From Psychrobacter sp. JCM 18903 (GTDB lineage: Bacteria > Pseudomonadota > Gammaproteobacteria > Pseudomonadales > Moraxellaceae): a DNA stretch of 64,000 bases. The notes beneath the pieces are model-generated. The model had not been told where the DNA came from. It saw only the letters and a list, made by a program, of their open reading frames with translations, and ran no database searches. Position numbers and translations under genes: made by a program. Positions 48,446 through 57,778 of the stretch are shown here, in pieces (the first letter of the stretch is position 1; each line of letters opens with the position of its first letter). The stretch covers positions 248,001 to 312,000 of the forward strand of contig NZ_BAWJ01000001.1 in assembly GCF_000586475.1 (NCBI RefSeq). The letters are read 5' to 3'.

Positions 48446-48751
48446 ATGAATTTTTTTAGTTACGTGGTATTGGGCGGATTTTCTTATGCGGCTGGTTGGG
48501 GAATCAGAACCTATGTACTTGATAAGAAGCCTGAACCTGAGCAACCTTACAATCTAAAGCATCCTGCAATTTTGGCGTACTTAGGCGGTTTCTTTATTAT
48601 TATGCTGATTGTTTCTTGGCTGATTGGTCGCTATGCGCTTGGGCATACTGCTATCGATTTGCCGTTTATTATTATCAATAGCCTCGTTGCAACCTTTGTC
48701 TATTCGTTCGGTCTCAATCCAGAAAAAGCGCGTTATGATGTTCCAGATTAA
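48446..48751 (+). CDS. Small membrane protein of unknown function
   Basis: 101 residues with three hydrophobic stretches: NFFSYVVLGGFSYAAGWGI, AILAYLGGFFIIMLIVSWLI and INSLVATFVYSFGL. A short charged part (YVLDKKPEPEQPYNLKHP) lies between the first two. No cysteine, no enzyme motif. No strong ribosome site precedes the ATG (AGTTAAGCAAT). It sits 91 bp after the lipoprotein gene and may be part of the same transcript, which ends at the terminator at 48781. I cannot name a family. Confidence 0.6.
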   Translation: MNFFSYVVLGGFSYAAGWGIRTYVLDKKPEPEQPYNLKHPAILAYLGGFFIIMLIVSWLIGRYALGHTAIDLPFIIINSLVATFVYSFGLNPEKARYDVPD

Positions 48752-48780
48752 CTCATATAAATAATTGCTATTAATGAATA

Positions 48781-48824
48781 AAAAAGCCACGGCTGATACA
48801 TTGATTGTCAGTCGTGGCTTTTTA
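48781..48824. terminator. Bidirectional terminator
   Basis: Arms AAAAAGCCACGGCTGA and TCAGTCGTGGCTTTTT (one mismatch), 12-base loop, T runs both ways. Serves the converging small membrane protein and YkvA-type genes. Confidence 0.88.
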
Positions 48825-48874
48825 TAACGATTATTTTTTATAATGATCATTTCAGGATGATAGCTTGTACAAGG

Positions 48875-49273
48875 TTACCTGTTTTTCTTTAAGTCGGTAG
48901 CGGTTTGTTTTTTCTTCCAAGTTTGATATTTTTGCAAATCTTTTTCGACCAACTTCAAGCAAAAGGTGAGGACTAGCGCATCGTCAATATGACCGATAAA
49001 GGGTATGAAATCTGGAATGATATCGATTGGGTTGAGAGTATAGAGCAGTCCAACCACACCTGCTGAAATGGTCTTATAGGGAATATCGCGATAGTTTCCC
49101 TGATAGTAGTCTTTAATCAAGCTCATGAATAGCATCAAATCTTTGGCAAAACGCTCAAGATGGCTACTGTCTTTTAGCTTTTCTTGCAGTTTTTCTTCTT
49201 CGTTGATGAGGTACTCTAAATCGGTATCCAATATGTCCTCTTTTTTCTGTTTATCAATCGCTTTCTCAGCCAT
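48875..49273 (-). CDS. YkvA family (DUF1232) protein
   Basis: A 132-residue protein with the DUF1232 core AGVVGLLYTLNPIDIIPDFI followed by PFIGHIDDALVLTFCLKLVE (about residues 72-112): the Y-x-x-x-P-x-D-x-I-P-D pattern is diagnostic. The core is a short membrane-associated hairpin in predictions. The N-terminal half is charged and may be coiled coil (EYLINEEEKLQEKLKDSSHL). AAGGATAATA precedes the ATG. Function of the family is unknown. It stands alone, converging on the small membrane protein gene. Frame intact. Confidence 0.85.
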   Translation of the reverse strand: MAEKAIDKQKKEDILDTDLEYLINEEEKLQEKLKDSSHLERFAKDLMLFMSLIKDYYQGNYRDIPYKTISAGVVGLLYTLNPIDIIPDFIPFIGHIDDALVLTFCLKLVEKDLQKYQTWKKKQTATDLKKNR

Positions 49274-49527
49274 TATTATTATCCTTATTTAACCGAAATC
49301 GGTATTCTCATACTACAACAAAGTCGCGGAATGTGCCAATAGGGCTAGGTTTTTGGTGTGTATCATGGCTAGCATGGCGAAAAATTAAATAGTGGCAAGG
49401 GTTGGGCAACTATCATAGCCAAAAAAGCGTTTACAATATGCTGCTGTGCGGTTTAAGCAAGTAGACTGCAAAAATAAAGATGATGCAAAAGTATATTAAA
49501 ATAAAGATGATAAGGTGGCAGAGAGAG

Positions 49528-50803
49528 ATGGTTTTTAAGAGTCAGTTATTAATAGATGATAGAAACAAAAATGAGCATACAGCGATTGAAACGCCATCTG
49601 GGCTAAACCGTCGGCAGTTTTTGCGTCGAGTAGGTGTTAGTGCGGGTACTGCGGCATTGGCGACGCAAGGTATTTCTCAGGTATTTGCCGCCAGCCTATA
49701 GACCCTAATAATAGTCCGCAGCTCACCAAGATGATTTGCCGACCGCGTTATTGGGTGAGCGTTCATCCTCACAGCCGTCACTCACGCAAACACGCTGTAT
49801 TACGCCAACGATTGAAACGCGACTTTTTGCCAGCTCTAATGTGGGCGGTAGCGATGACCGCAATCAGTTGGCATTAGATCGTGTGGCTTGTGCGGGTTTT
49901 AAAGTCAATAACCCTACGATTACCAATCGGCAGTATCTGCGTTTTGCTGGTACGGATTCGCAGCGCGCGAGTGATCTGCAAAATATCGCGACGGGTGCAA
50001 TAGCCGCCCCAAAATTGTTACTCGGCGTGCGCGGCGGCTATGGTGCGATGCGTATATTACCCATGGTTGACTGGACAACGCTAGGACGGATTATGAAGGA
50101 GCATGGCACGATACTCGCAGGGTTCAGTGATGTGACCGCTATCCAATGTGCGCTACTGGCAAAGGGTGATATGAGCTCACTCGCAGCACCGATGCTCTAT
50201 AGCGAGTTTGGCAAAACAGCACCCGATCAAGTCAGCTGTCGACAGTTTGTTGAAGCGCTCACCAATCCTAATCTAGCTATCAACATATCAGACGCGGCTT
50301 TAACCAGTCCAAATTTACCGAGTATTCTAACAAGTGCTGAGCCCAAAGCAATAACGGGCACGATTTGGGGTGGTAATCTAAGCGTGGTGTCATCGCTGGC
50401 TGGTAGTGAGTATTTGCCGCGTATTGATGGCGGCATTGTGTTTTTGGAAGACGTGGGCGAGCAACCTTATCGTATCGAGCGCATGTTATATGACTTGTAC
50501 CTCGCAGGTATCTTTAAGCATCAACAAGCCATTGTATTTGGCGCGTTATCGGGCACAGGTGAAGACAGCTACGACAAACGCTACGATGTTGCGACAGTCA
50601 TTCATCAATTGCATGAACTGACCGGATTACCCATTTATAGTGGCATGCGCTTTGGTCATATTGGAAAAAAACACAGCTTTCCACTCGGGGCGACTTGTCA
50701 GCTAACACCTAATACTGATGGCGGCTATCAGTTAGCATTTACCGATTACCCGACCATTAAGGCTGAAACTATAAATGTCGAAGGATTGTGGCAAACGATT
50801 TAG
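49528..50803 (+). CDS. S66 family LD-carboxypeptidase with Tat signal, two frameshifts
   Basis: Serine carboxypeptidase of the LdcA family, which trims the terminal D-Ala from murein tetrapeptides. The N terminus has a twin-arginine signal, NRRQFLRRVGVSAGTAALAT, ending near VFAAS. Two single-base losses near 49697 and 49728 then lead to DDLPTALLGERSSSQ and the enzyme. Catalytic residues: Ser in AGFSDVTAIQC, Glu in VFLEDVGEQPYRIERML, His in GMRFGHIGKKHSFPLGA. VRGGYGAMRILP is the usual loop before the Ser. Classical LdcA is cytoplasmic, so a Tat signal is notable and implies a folded protein sent to the periplasm. The repaired length is about 425 residues. Confidence 0.82.
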
Positions 50804-50845
50804 GCATTAGATAAACTTTATAAAATTAGCCATTAAAGAACCGTG

Positions 50846-51868
50846 TTAAATCGCTAAGCGCGAAAACTTATCTTGATACTCTTTTGGTGTCAGTTCAGTC
50901 GCACGTTTGAACAAACGCGTGAACGAAGATATATCATCATAGCCAACTTGTTCGGCCAGTGATTTTATCGTTACATCTCCCAATTCTAGCAGGCGCTTTG
51001 CCTGCTCAATTCTGACGGCTTGAATATACTCAATCGGGCGCATGGCTACAGAGGACTGAAAGCGCCTGTTTAACGTCCTTGGGGTGATATTAACCATGGC
51101 AGCCAATCCGCTCACTTGAATAGTCTGGTAGAAGTTTTCCTCAATGAACTCTTGTACTTGCTTTACCAGTTGGTCTGAATGCGGTTTGTGCAACGTCACA
51201 TTGGTATAGCTGTTTTGATTGCCTCGTTTACTATCGATGATTTGGGTTTTGGCTACTTGAGTAGAAATCTCACGTCCGCAATAGCGCTCTATTAATAACA
51301 ATCCTAAGTCATAAAATGCACTACCGCCCGCCGCACAAAATATATTGCCCAATTGGTTTGTTGAGTTGCTTTTTGAATGAGTAACAAACTGGTTTTCTTG
51401 TAAGTCCACCAGTGGAAAGTCTGCCTTAAACTTACTGGCGTAACCCCAGTGCGTAGTGGCGATTTTATTATCTAGCAGTCCTGCTTTTGCCAAAAAGAAA
51501 GCGCCGCTACAGTTGCTGGCTATATCTGACTTGGTGTCTGCCAACCGCTTTAAATGTGGTATTAATTCTGCATTTCGGCTCAGTACTTTATCGATTGAAT
51601 CACCAATAGTCGGAATCAATAGCAAATCGCATTCCGCCACGTCCTGAATATCGCAATGCGCTTGCATGATTAATCGATTGCTACATCTGATATCCACGCC
51701 ACCAACGCTTGCTATCTGCACATTAAATCGTGGTTCTACGGGCTCATCTAAAAATCGCTGCCAACTGACACCCGTAAATGAGAATAAATCTAACGCACCT
51801 GTCAATGCGCTGCCGAGCACACCATCGAATCCAATAATAATGACTTTAAACGGTTTGAAATAGGGCAT
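50846..51868 (-). CDS. GlxA family transcriptional regulator (DJ-1-like plus AraC HTH)
   Basis: 340 residues: an N-terminal DJ-1/PfpI-type domain (about 5-190; IASNCSGAFFLAKAGLLDNK holds the Cys position) and a C-terminal AraC-type double helix-turn-helix (about 235-335; MVNITPRTLNRRFQSSVAMR and EQVGYDDISSFTRLFKRATE). Proteins of this group activate catabolic genes in response to small metabolites. AAGGA lies before the ATG. It is divergent from the acyl-CoA dehydrogenase gene with 182 bp between, so it probably controls the 52-56.7 kb cluster. The inducer cannot be read. Frame intact. Confidence 0.88.
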   Translation of the reverse strand: MPYFKPFKVIIIGFDGVLGSALTGALDLFSFTGVSWQRFLDEPVEPRFNVQIASVGGVDIRCSNRLIMQAHCDIQDVAECDLLLIPTIGDSIDKVLSRNAELIPHLKRLADTKSDIASNCSGAFFLAKAGLLDNKIATTHWGYASKFKADFPLVDLQENQFVTHSKSNSTNQLGNIFCAAGGSAFYDLGLLLIERYCGREISTQVAKTQIIDSKRGNQNSYTNVTLHKPHSDQLVKQVQEFIEENFYQTIQVSGLAAMVNITPRTLNRRFQSSVAMRPIEYIQAVRIEQAKRLLELGDVTIKSLAEQVGYDDISSFTRLFKRATELTPKEYQDKFSRLAI

Positions 51869-52050
51869 AGGTGTCTATCCTTCTTTTAATTCTAAGACTG
51901 AAAATATCAGTTTTTTATCTGAATTTTCTAAATATAAGTGTTATTTATGTCGTATTTGACCATAATTATGTCATAAATGACAATACGGTAAGGCGTTAAA
52001 TTAGCTTAATATCGATTGATAACCAAATTTAATCAGCTAACGAGAATACT

Positions 52051-53856
52051 ATGGCAGCAGATACGCTTATCAATGACTTTGAGTTACCGTTCCAATTATA
52101 TGATGTATTGGGTACTGAAAATTTAACCGAGCACGCTAAGTTTGCAGAGCATAGCCGCGAAACATTTGATGCCGTATTGGATACGGCCAATAAAATTGCG
52201 ACCCAGTTATTTTTGCCACATAACCACGTAGCGGATAAAAATGAGCCACAGTTTGATGGCAAAAAAGTCAGCATGATAAGTGATGTAAAAGTCGCGTTCG
52301 ATGCTTTCCGTGAGTCGGGTTTTATCGCAGGTCGTTATAGTTTTGAAGACGGCGGCATGCAGCTGCCTGAAACAGTGATGACGGCCGTGGCTGGTTATTT
52401 TATGGCTGCCAATCCATCAACGACTGCTTATCCATTTTTGACCACTGCTGCAATTAATGTGATTTCACACTTTGCTAGTGACGAGATTAAAGCTGCCTTT
52501 ATGCCGCGCATGCTGACAGGTGAATTCACTGGAACGATGGCATTGACAGAGCCACATGCAGGTTCATCACTTGCTGACATCAAAACCACTGCAGTAAAAC
52601 AAGATGATGGCTCTTACCGCGTCAAAGGCAGCAAGATTTATATCTCAGGCGGCGATCACGAACTGTCTGACAATATCGTCCATTTAGTGTTGGCCAAAGT
52701 GCCAGGTGGTCCGGGTGGCGTCAAAGGCATTTCTTTATTTGCGGTACCCAAGTATCGCTTAAACGAAGATGCATCGGTCGGCGAACGCAATGATGTGCAT
52801 TTAACTGGACTGATTCATAAGCTCGGTTACCGAGGAGCAACTTCTACGGCTTTAAGCTTTGGTGACAAAGGCGAATGTCATGGTTATCTCATCGGTGAAG
52901 AGCATTTCGGCTTGCGCTATATGTTTAAAATGATGAACGAGGCGCGTATCGCTGTTGGCTTTGGCGCAGCGATGATTGGCTATCGCGGTTATCAGTATTC
53001 GCTCGATTATGCCAAAGACAGAACGCAAGGTAGAATCGCACCGAATAATAAACCTGAAGATGCAGCAACCGCCATCATTCAGCATGGTGATGTGAAGCGT
53101 ATGCTTTTGGCGCAAAAAGCTTACAGCGAGGGCGGTATTTCACTTTGCTTATATGGCTCAAACCTAATCGACCGTATCAATACTTGCGAAGATGCCACAC
53201 TAAAGGCTGAGCTATCAGAACTGCTAGATTTACTAACGCCAGTACTCAAAGCATGGCCCTCTGAATATGGTCCAAAAGCAAATGATTTAGGCATTCAAGT
53301 ATTAGGCGGTGCAGGCTATACGCGTGAATATCAAGCCGAGCAGTTTTGGCGTGACAATCGTCTCAATCCCATTCACGAAGGCACAAATGGTGTGCAAGCT
53401 TTAGATTTGTCATTTCGTAAGTTATGGCAAAACAAAGGGCTTGGGATTCAAATTCTCAAACGCGAAATTACTCGTGATTTAGAGTCTATTACCACCCCAG
53501 AGACCGCAAAGCTTGCTGGTAAATTAATGCCTTATATGGGTCATCTGCATGAAGTGCTAGTTCATTTGAGTAAGGTTTTGCAGACGGAAAAAGCCCTAAC
53601 GCTGACCGGTAATGCACAAGCATTGATGAATATTTTTGCCTCCATCGTGGTCAGCTGGATTTGGATTCGCCAAGCCAGCAAAGCGGAACAGTTATTAAGT
53701 GATACAACCGACGTTGAGAAACAAAACTTCTATCATGGCAAAATCCAAGCAGCAAAATACTTTATCGATTGGGAATTACCACTAATCAATCGTGATATCG
53801 AATTGTTGAATAATGACAATGCGGTCTGTACCAATATGCAAGCTGAGTGGTTTTAA
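52051..53856 (+). CDS. Acyl-CoA dehydrogenase (long form, about 600 residues)
   Basis: Flavoenzyme that introduces the alpha-beta double bond in acyl-CoA. Middle-domain signatures TGTMALTEPHAGSSLADIKT (about residues 166-185) and SGGDHELSDNIVHLVLAKVP, then the C-terminal helical part with QVLGGAGYTREYQAEQFWRD (about 415-435) and NPIHEGTNGVQALDL (catalytic Glu region). The 600-residue length with an extra C-terminal domain puts it with the FadE5/AcdA-like long forms, not the 380-residue short-chain kind. No strong ribosome site is seen before the ATG. First gene of a plus-strand cluster with MDR and two SDR genes. Substrate chain length is not readable. Frame intact. Confidence 0.9.
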   Translation: MAADTLINDFELPFQLYDVLGTENLTEHAKFAEHSRETFDAVLDTANKIATQLFLPHNHVADKNEPQFDGKKVSMISDVKVAFDAFRESGFIAGRYSFEDGGMQLPETVMTAVAGYFMAANPSTTAYPFLTTAAINVISHFASDEIKAAFMPRMLTGEFTGTMALTEPHAGSSLADIKTTAVKQDDGSYRVKGSKIYISGGDHELSDNIVHLVLAKVPGGPGGVKGISLFAVPKYRLNEDASVGERNDVHLTGLIHKLGYRGATSTALSFGDKGECHGYLIGEEHFGLRYMFKMMNEARIAVGFGAAMIGYRGYQYSLDYAKDRTQGRIAPNNKPEDAATAIIQHGDVKRMLLAQKAYSEGGISLCLYGSNLIDRINTCEDATLKAELSELLDLLTPVLKAWPSEYGPKANDLGIQVLGGAGYTREYQAEQFWRDNRLNPIHEGTNGVQALDLSFRKLWQNKGLGIQILKREITRDLESITTPETAKLAGKLMPYMGHLHEVLVHLSKVLQTEKALTLTGNAQALMNIFASIVVSWIWIRQASKAEQLLSDTTDVEKQNFYHGKIQAAKYFIDWELPLINRDIELLNNDNAVCTNMQAEWF

Positions 53857-53927
53857 TAGATTTTGAATCATGTTTGATATTAACAATTTTGGTATTAACA
53901 AAAAATACAACTCTAAAGGAATAAATA

Positions 53928-54947
53928 ATGATAGCTGATAACAAGCAGATGAATAAGCAGTGGCGCTTAAAAGCAAGACCTGTGGGCGTACCAAACGCTG
54001 AGACGTGGGAGTATACCGAGACGGAACTGCCGACTATTACAGACGGTGAGCTGCTGATAAAAATTGAGTATATCTCGATGGATCCTGCAATGCGTGGTTG
54101 GCTAAACGATGCCAAGTCTTATATCGCGCCGGTTCAGATTGGTGACGTCATGCGCGCTGGCACTGTAGGCGAAGTGATTGAAAGCAAGCATGAGAAGTTT
54201 GCCGTTGGTGACTATGTCGCAGGTCACGATGGCGTGCAGTCTTATGCCGTCAGTGATGGTGCTAATCTGTATAAAGTTGATCCAAATCTAGCACCGTTGT
54301 CTTATTACTTGGGCGTGCTCGGTATGCCCGGTATGACAGGGTATTTTGGTCTGCTAAAAACAGGTCAACCAAAAGCAGGCGAGACTGTAGTCGTCTCTGG
54401 CGCTGCTGGTGCCGTTGGTAGCTTGGTTGGTCAGATTGCCAAAATTAAAGGCTGCCGCGTCGTTGGTATCGCAGGCGGTGCTGAAAAATGTAAATTCTTA
54501 GTCGATGAGCTTGGGTTTGATGCGACGATTGATTACAAAAACGAAGATGTGAAAAAAGCACTGAAGAAAACCTGCCCAGATGGCATCGATGTGTACTTTG
54601 ACAACGTAGGCGGTGATATCTTAAATGATGTGCTCACACAAATAAATCTGCACGCGCGTATCGTTATTTGCGGTGCGATTAGTCAGTATAACAACACCAC
54701 AGAAGTCAAAGGTCCATCGAACTATCTATCATTATTGGTCAATCGTGCCCGCATGGAAGGCATCGTGGTATTCGATAATCTCAAAGAATATCCGACGGCG
54801 ATGAAAGACATTACTGGCTGGATTCAGTCAGGTGAGATGAAAGTGAAAGATCATATTGTTGAGGGAATCGAGACGTTCCCTGATACTTTGATGATGCTCT
54901 TCAAAGGTGAAAACTTGGGCAAACTGGTACTTAAGGTAGAGGGATAG
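53928..54947 (+). CDS. NADP-dependent medium-chain oxidoreductase (CurA-like MDR)
   Basis: Zinc-independent MDR-family reductase related to curcumin/leukotriene B4 12-hydroxydehydrogenases. Seen are WRLKARPVGVPNAETWEYTE (N-terminal catalytic domain), EYISMDPAMRGWLNDAKSYI, LGMPGMTGYFGLLKTGQPKA and the cofactor site ETVVVSGAAGAVGSLVGQIA (about residues 145-165). No Cys/His zinc ligands are present. 339 residues, typical. AAAGGAAT precedes the ATG. Reduces carbon-carbon double bonds of enones in the family. 71 bp after the acyl-CoA dehydrogenase gene, and only 3 bp before the next gene, so one operon. Confidence 0.88.
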   Translation: MIADNKQMNKQWRLKARPVGVPNAETWEYTETELPTITDGELLIKIEYISMDPAMRGWLNDAKSYIAPVQIGDVMRAGTVGEVIESKHEKFAVGDYVAGHDGVQSYAVSDGANLYKVDPNLAPLSYYLGVLGMPGMTGYFGLLKTGQPKAGETVVVSGAAGAVGSLVGQIAKIKGCRVVGIAGGAEKCKFLVDELGFDATIDYKNEDVKKALKKTCPDGIDVYFDNVGGDILNDVLTQINLHARIVICGAISQYNNTTEVKGPSNYLSLLVNRARMEGIVVFDNLKEYPTAMKDITGWIQSGEMKVKDHIVEGIETFPDTLMMLFKGENLGKLVLKVEG

Positions 54948-54950
54948 ATC

Positions 54951-55733
54951 ATGACACTGAATACAAACGGAATTGCATCAGATGTAACGGGTAAACGAAT
55001 TTTAATCACGGGCGGTGCCTCGGGTATCGGCGCAGCAAGCGCGTTATTGCTAGCCAGTCGCGGCGCAAAAGTCGTGATTGGGGATATGGCAGAAGAGATG
55101 GGGGCTGCGGTTGCCCAGCAAGCTCAAGACGCTGGCAACAGTGTTGTATTTAAAAAAGTAGACGTGACCAGCGGTGATGAAGTACGTGCGTTGTTCGACT
55201 TTGCAGTGGAAACGCTTGGCGGTCTAGATGTGGTGGTAAACAATGCTGGTATCGACCATAAGCCTTCGCCAATGCATGAGCTAAGCGATGATGACTTTGA
55301 TCGCAATATCGCTGTGAATTTAAAAGGTGTTTGGCACTGTATGCGCGCCGCCGTCAAATGTATGCTGCCTAATGGTGGTGGTCATGTGATTAACGTGGCA
55401 TCTATCGCAGGTCTGCGTTCAGCGCCGATGATCTCAGCCTATAGCGCGGCTAAACATGGTGTTATGGGTCTAACCAAGTCTGCTGCCCATGAGTACGCGC
55501 GCGCCAATATTCGTTTTAACGCGGTATGCCCAAGCTTCATCGATACGCCAATGGTACGCAATACCATGGCAACGATGGATGAGCGTACGCAGCAAGCAAC
55601 GGTTAAGGCCAGTCCAATGCGCCGTTTGGGAGATGTTAACGAAGTGTCTGCCGCGATCGCATGGCTTGCAAGTGATGAAAGCAGTTTTATGAACGGTCAT
55701 GCCTTTACCCTAGATGGTGGTATGCTAGCGTAA
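54951..55733 (+). CDS. SDR family oxidoreductase
   Basis: Short-chain dehydrogenase of 260 residues: cofactor site ITGGASGIGAASALLLASRG (about 19-38), NNAG motif VVVNNAGIDHK, catalytic Ser in NVASIAGLRS and YxxxK in YSAAKHGVMGLTKSAAHEYA (about 164-168), and the C-terminal SSFMNGHAFTLDGGMLA. GDMAE at the end of the second strand favours NAD. The start is 3 bp after the MDR stop, hence co-translated. Probable oxidation of a 3-hydroxyacyl or alcohol intermediate in the same route. Frame intact. Confidence 0.88.
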   Translation: MTLNTNGIASDVTGKRILITGGASGIGAASALLLASRGAKVVIGDMAEEMGAAVAQQAQDAGNSVVFKKVDVTSGDEVRALFDFAVETLGGLDVVVNNAGIDHKPSPMHELSDDDFDRNIAVNLKGVWHCMRAAVKCMLPNGGGHVINVASIAGLRSAPMISAYSAAKHGVMGLTKSAAHEYARANIRFNAVCPSFIDTPMVRNTMATMDERTQQATVKASPMRRLGDVNEVSAAIAWLASDESSFMNGHAFTLDGGMLA

Positions 55734-55894
55734 ACGTGATCGTTGAGCGCTCGTTATTCATTTGCTAGTGCTCGATAATCGCTGTTAGATATGACAGAGA
55801 TTATCTGCGTTTAAATATATGCACTCAGTGATCTAATAACAGTACTCAAAAATAACTATTTAAGAATATAGAGTTTATAAAAATATAAGGAATA

Positions 55895-56659
55895 ATGATG
55901 AAAGATTTATTTGATTTAACCGGTAAGATTGCCCTAGTAACGGGTGCCAGCCGCGGTATTGGTGAATCTATTGCTCGTTTATTGGCATCAAGAGGCGCAC
56001 ATGTGATTGCCTCTAGCCGCAAAATCGATGCTTGCCAAGCAGTGGCTGATAGCATCAAAGCTGACGGTCATAAAGCCAGTGCTTTTGCCTGTCATGTGGG
56101 AGATATGGAGCAGATTTCAGCGATTTTTGAGCATATCAAAAGCGAGTTTGGTCAAATTGATATCTTAGTCAATAACGCCGCAGCCAACCCTTACTATGGC
56201 CATATCTTGGATACGGACTTAGCCGCTTTTGACAAAACGGTTGAAGTAAACATTCGCGGCTATTTCTTTATGTCGACAGCCGCTGGCAAAATGATGAAAG
56301 AGCAAGGTGGCGGCGTCATCTTAAATACTGCATCGGTCAATGGCTTAGTAGCGGGCGACAAGCAAGGTATCTACTCAATCACTAAAGCGGCGGTCATTAG
56401 CATGACCAAAGCCTTTGCTAAAGAATGTGGCCCATTAAATATCCGTGTAAATGCGTTATTGCCGGGTCTAACCGATACTAAATTTGCTTCTGCCTTGACG
56501 ACCAATGATAAAGTTTTGAAGATGGCATTACACTCAATTCCGCTAGGGCGTGTGGCTGAGCCTGACGAGATGGCTGGCACGGTATTGTATCTAGTGTCGG
56601 ATGCATCAAGCTATACCACAGGCGCGACTATCGTTGTCGATGGTGGTATGTTGGCTTAG
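55895..56659 (+). CDS. SDR family oxidoreductase
   Basis: Second short-chain dehydrogenase in the cluster, 254 residues. LVTGASRGIGESIARLLASR is the cofactor loop (about 14-33); ASSRK after the second strand favours NADP. NNAAANPYYGH, NTASVNGLVAG and the YxxxK in YSITKAAVISMTKAFAKECG (about 156-160) complete the set, and TTGATIVVDGGMLA is the end. It resembles human DHRS4 and peroxisomal-type carbonyl reductases (NPYYGH). ATGATG with AAGGAA upstream; either ATG may be used. A gap of 161 bp before it may hold a separate promoter. Frame intact. Confidence 0.87.
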   Translation: MMKDLFDLTGKIALVTGASRGIGESIARLLASRGAHVIASSRKIDACQAVADSIKADGHKASAFACHVGDMEQISAIFEHIKSEFGQIDILVNNAAANPYYGHILDTDLAAFDKTVEVNIRGYFFMSTAAGKMMKEQGGGVILNTASVNGLVAGDKQGIYSITKAAVISMTKAFAKECGPLNIRVNALLPGLTDTKFASALTTNDKVLKMALHSIPLGRVAEPDEMAGTVLYLVSDASSYTTGATIVVDGGMLA

Positions 56660-56711
56660 TTGGCCAGTCAGAAGACTTAGAATACCAGTTAAAGAAAGCA
56701 TGACTATTAAG

Positions 56712-56746
56712 AACTGCATGAGATTTATTTTCATGCAGTTTTTTTT
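56712..56746 (+). terminator. Intrinsic terminator closing the ACAD/MDR/SDR cluster
   Basis: Ten-base arms AACTGCATGA and TCATGCAGTT with a 9-base loop, then eight T. Starts 53 bp after the last SDR stop. Confidence 0.92.
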
Positions 56747-56881
56747 ATTTTATTTTTGATTGAATAGCTAAGTAGCCTTAGTTTTGTGCTATAGAATGAA
56801 TCGCTAATTTTGAATGGGGATCAGCGATATAGTGGCATAATGAAGGTATTAACAGCTACTTGAACAATATGGGAATCAAGC

Positions 56882-57724
56882 ATGGATTCAGTGACCAATC
56901 ATACAATAAATATAACTTCTCAAAATAAAACATGGCTATTCGTGCCAGCGACTCGCATCGACAGAGTAGCGAAAGCCTTTGCTAGTGGCGCAGATGCGGT
57001 TATTGTCGATTTAGAAGATGCTGTTGCACTAAAAGATAAAGCAGACGCCCGTAAAGCATTACAACAATATCATGACAGCGCAGACTATCAAGCTATTTGG
57101 GTGCGTATCAATAAAGCAGGCAGTGAGTCATTTATAAAAGATATCGCGCTTTGCCAGCAGATGCCCAATCTTGTAGGAGTTATTCTAGCAAAATGCGAGA
57201 CACCATCAGATATCGAGCAAGCCTATCAAGGTAGTGGGCTGCCTATTATTGCACTCATAGAAAGTGCGATTGGGTTGTACCATATTGATGCGATGGCTAA
57301 AGTATCAGGCTTGGTCGGATTCAGTTATGGTTTTTTAGATTTGTGCAATGATTTACGAGTACAAGTAGGTACGCCTGCCGCAGATATCACTGCTAACCAG
57401 ATTCGTTATCAGTTGGTTTTGATATCTAAAGTATATGAGTTAGCAGCGCCAATTGATACGGTCTATCCTGATTTTAACGATGAGATAGGATTAAGCGCCC
57501 GAGTGCAATTATGGTCACAGATGGGTATGTCAGGAATGCTGTGTATTCATCCTAAGCAAGTGGCTGTCGTCCAGCAGGCATTAAAACCGACTGACAAAGC
57601 GCTATCATTTGCTCAGCGTGTGGTCGAGGAGTATGAGCGCAGTGGACAGGCAGTGTTTGAGATAGATGGTCAAATGGTTGATGCGCCAGTGATTGAGCGC
57701 AGCCGTCAGCTGCTGGCAAAGTAG
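56882..57724 (+). CDS. CitE-like HpcH/HpaI aldolase/citrate lyase family protein
   Basis: TIM-barrel lyase of the citrate lyase beta-subunit family acting on CoA thioesters or oxo-acids with Mg2+. TWLFVPATRIDRVAKAFASG and ADAVIVDLEDAVALKDKADA (about residues 35-55; Asp/Glu metal ligands and Arg of the family) open the protein. IALIESAIGLYHIDAMAK holds the conserved Glu, and LVGFSYGFLDLCNDLRVQ and GMLCIHPKQVAVVQQAL complete it. 280 residues. GGGAATC before the ATG. No CitD or CitF genes are near, so it is not citrate lyase proper; a malyl-, citramalyl- or similar CoA lyase is possible. It follows the terminator, so has its own promoter. Frame intact. Confidence 0.85.
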   Translation: MDSVTNHTINITSQNKTWLFVPATRIDRVAKAFASGADAVIVDLEDAVALKDKADARKALQQYHDSADYQAIWVRINKAGSESFIKDIALCQQMPNLVGVILAKCETPSDIEQAYQGSGLPIIALIESAIGLYHIDAMAKVSGLVGFSYGFLDLCNDLRVQVGTPAADITANQIRYQLVLISKVYELAAPIDTVYPDFNDEIGLSARVQLWSQMGMSGMLCIHPKQVAVVQQALKPTDKALSFAQRVVEEYERSGQAVFEIDGQMVDAPVIERSRQLLAK

Positions 57725-57778
57725 CAGACAAATCCATAATGCTTTATCATACTGACTCATACTCTATAAAAGCAGCTT

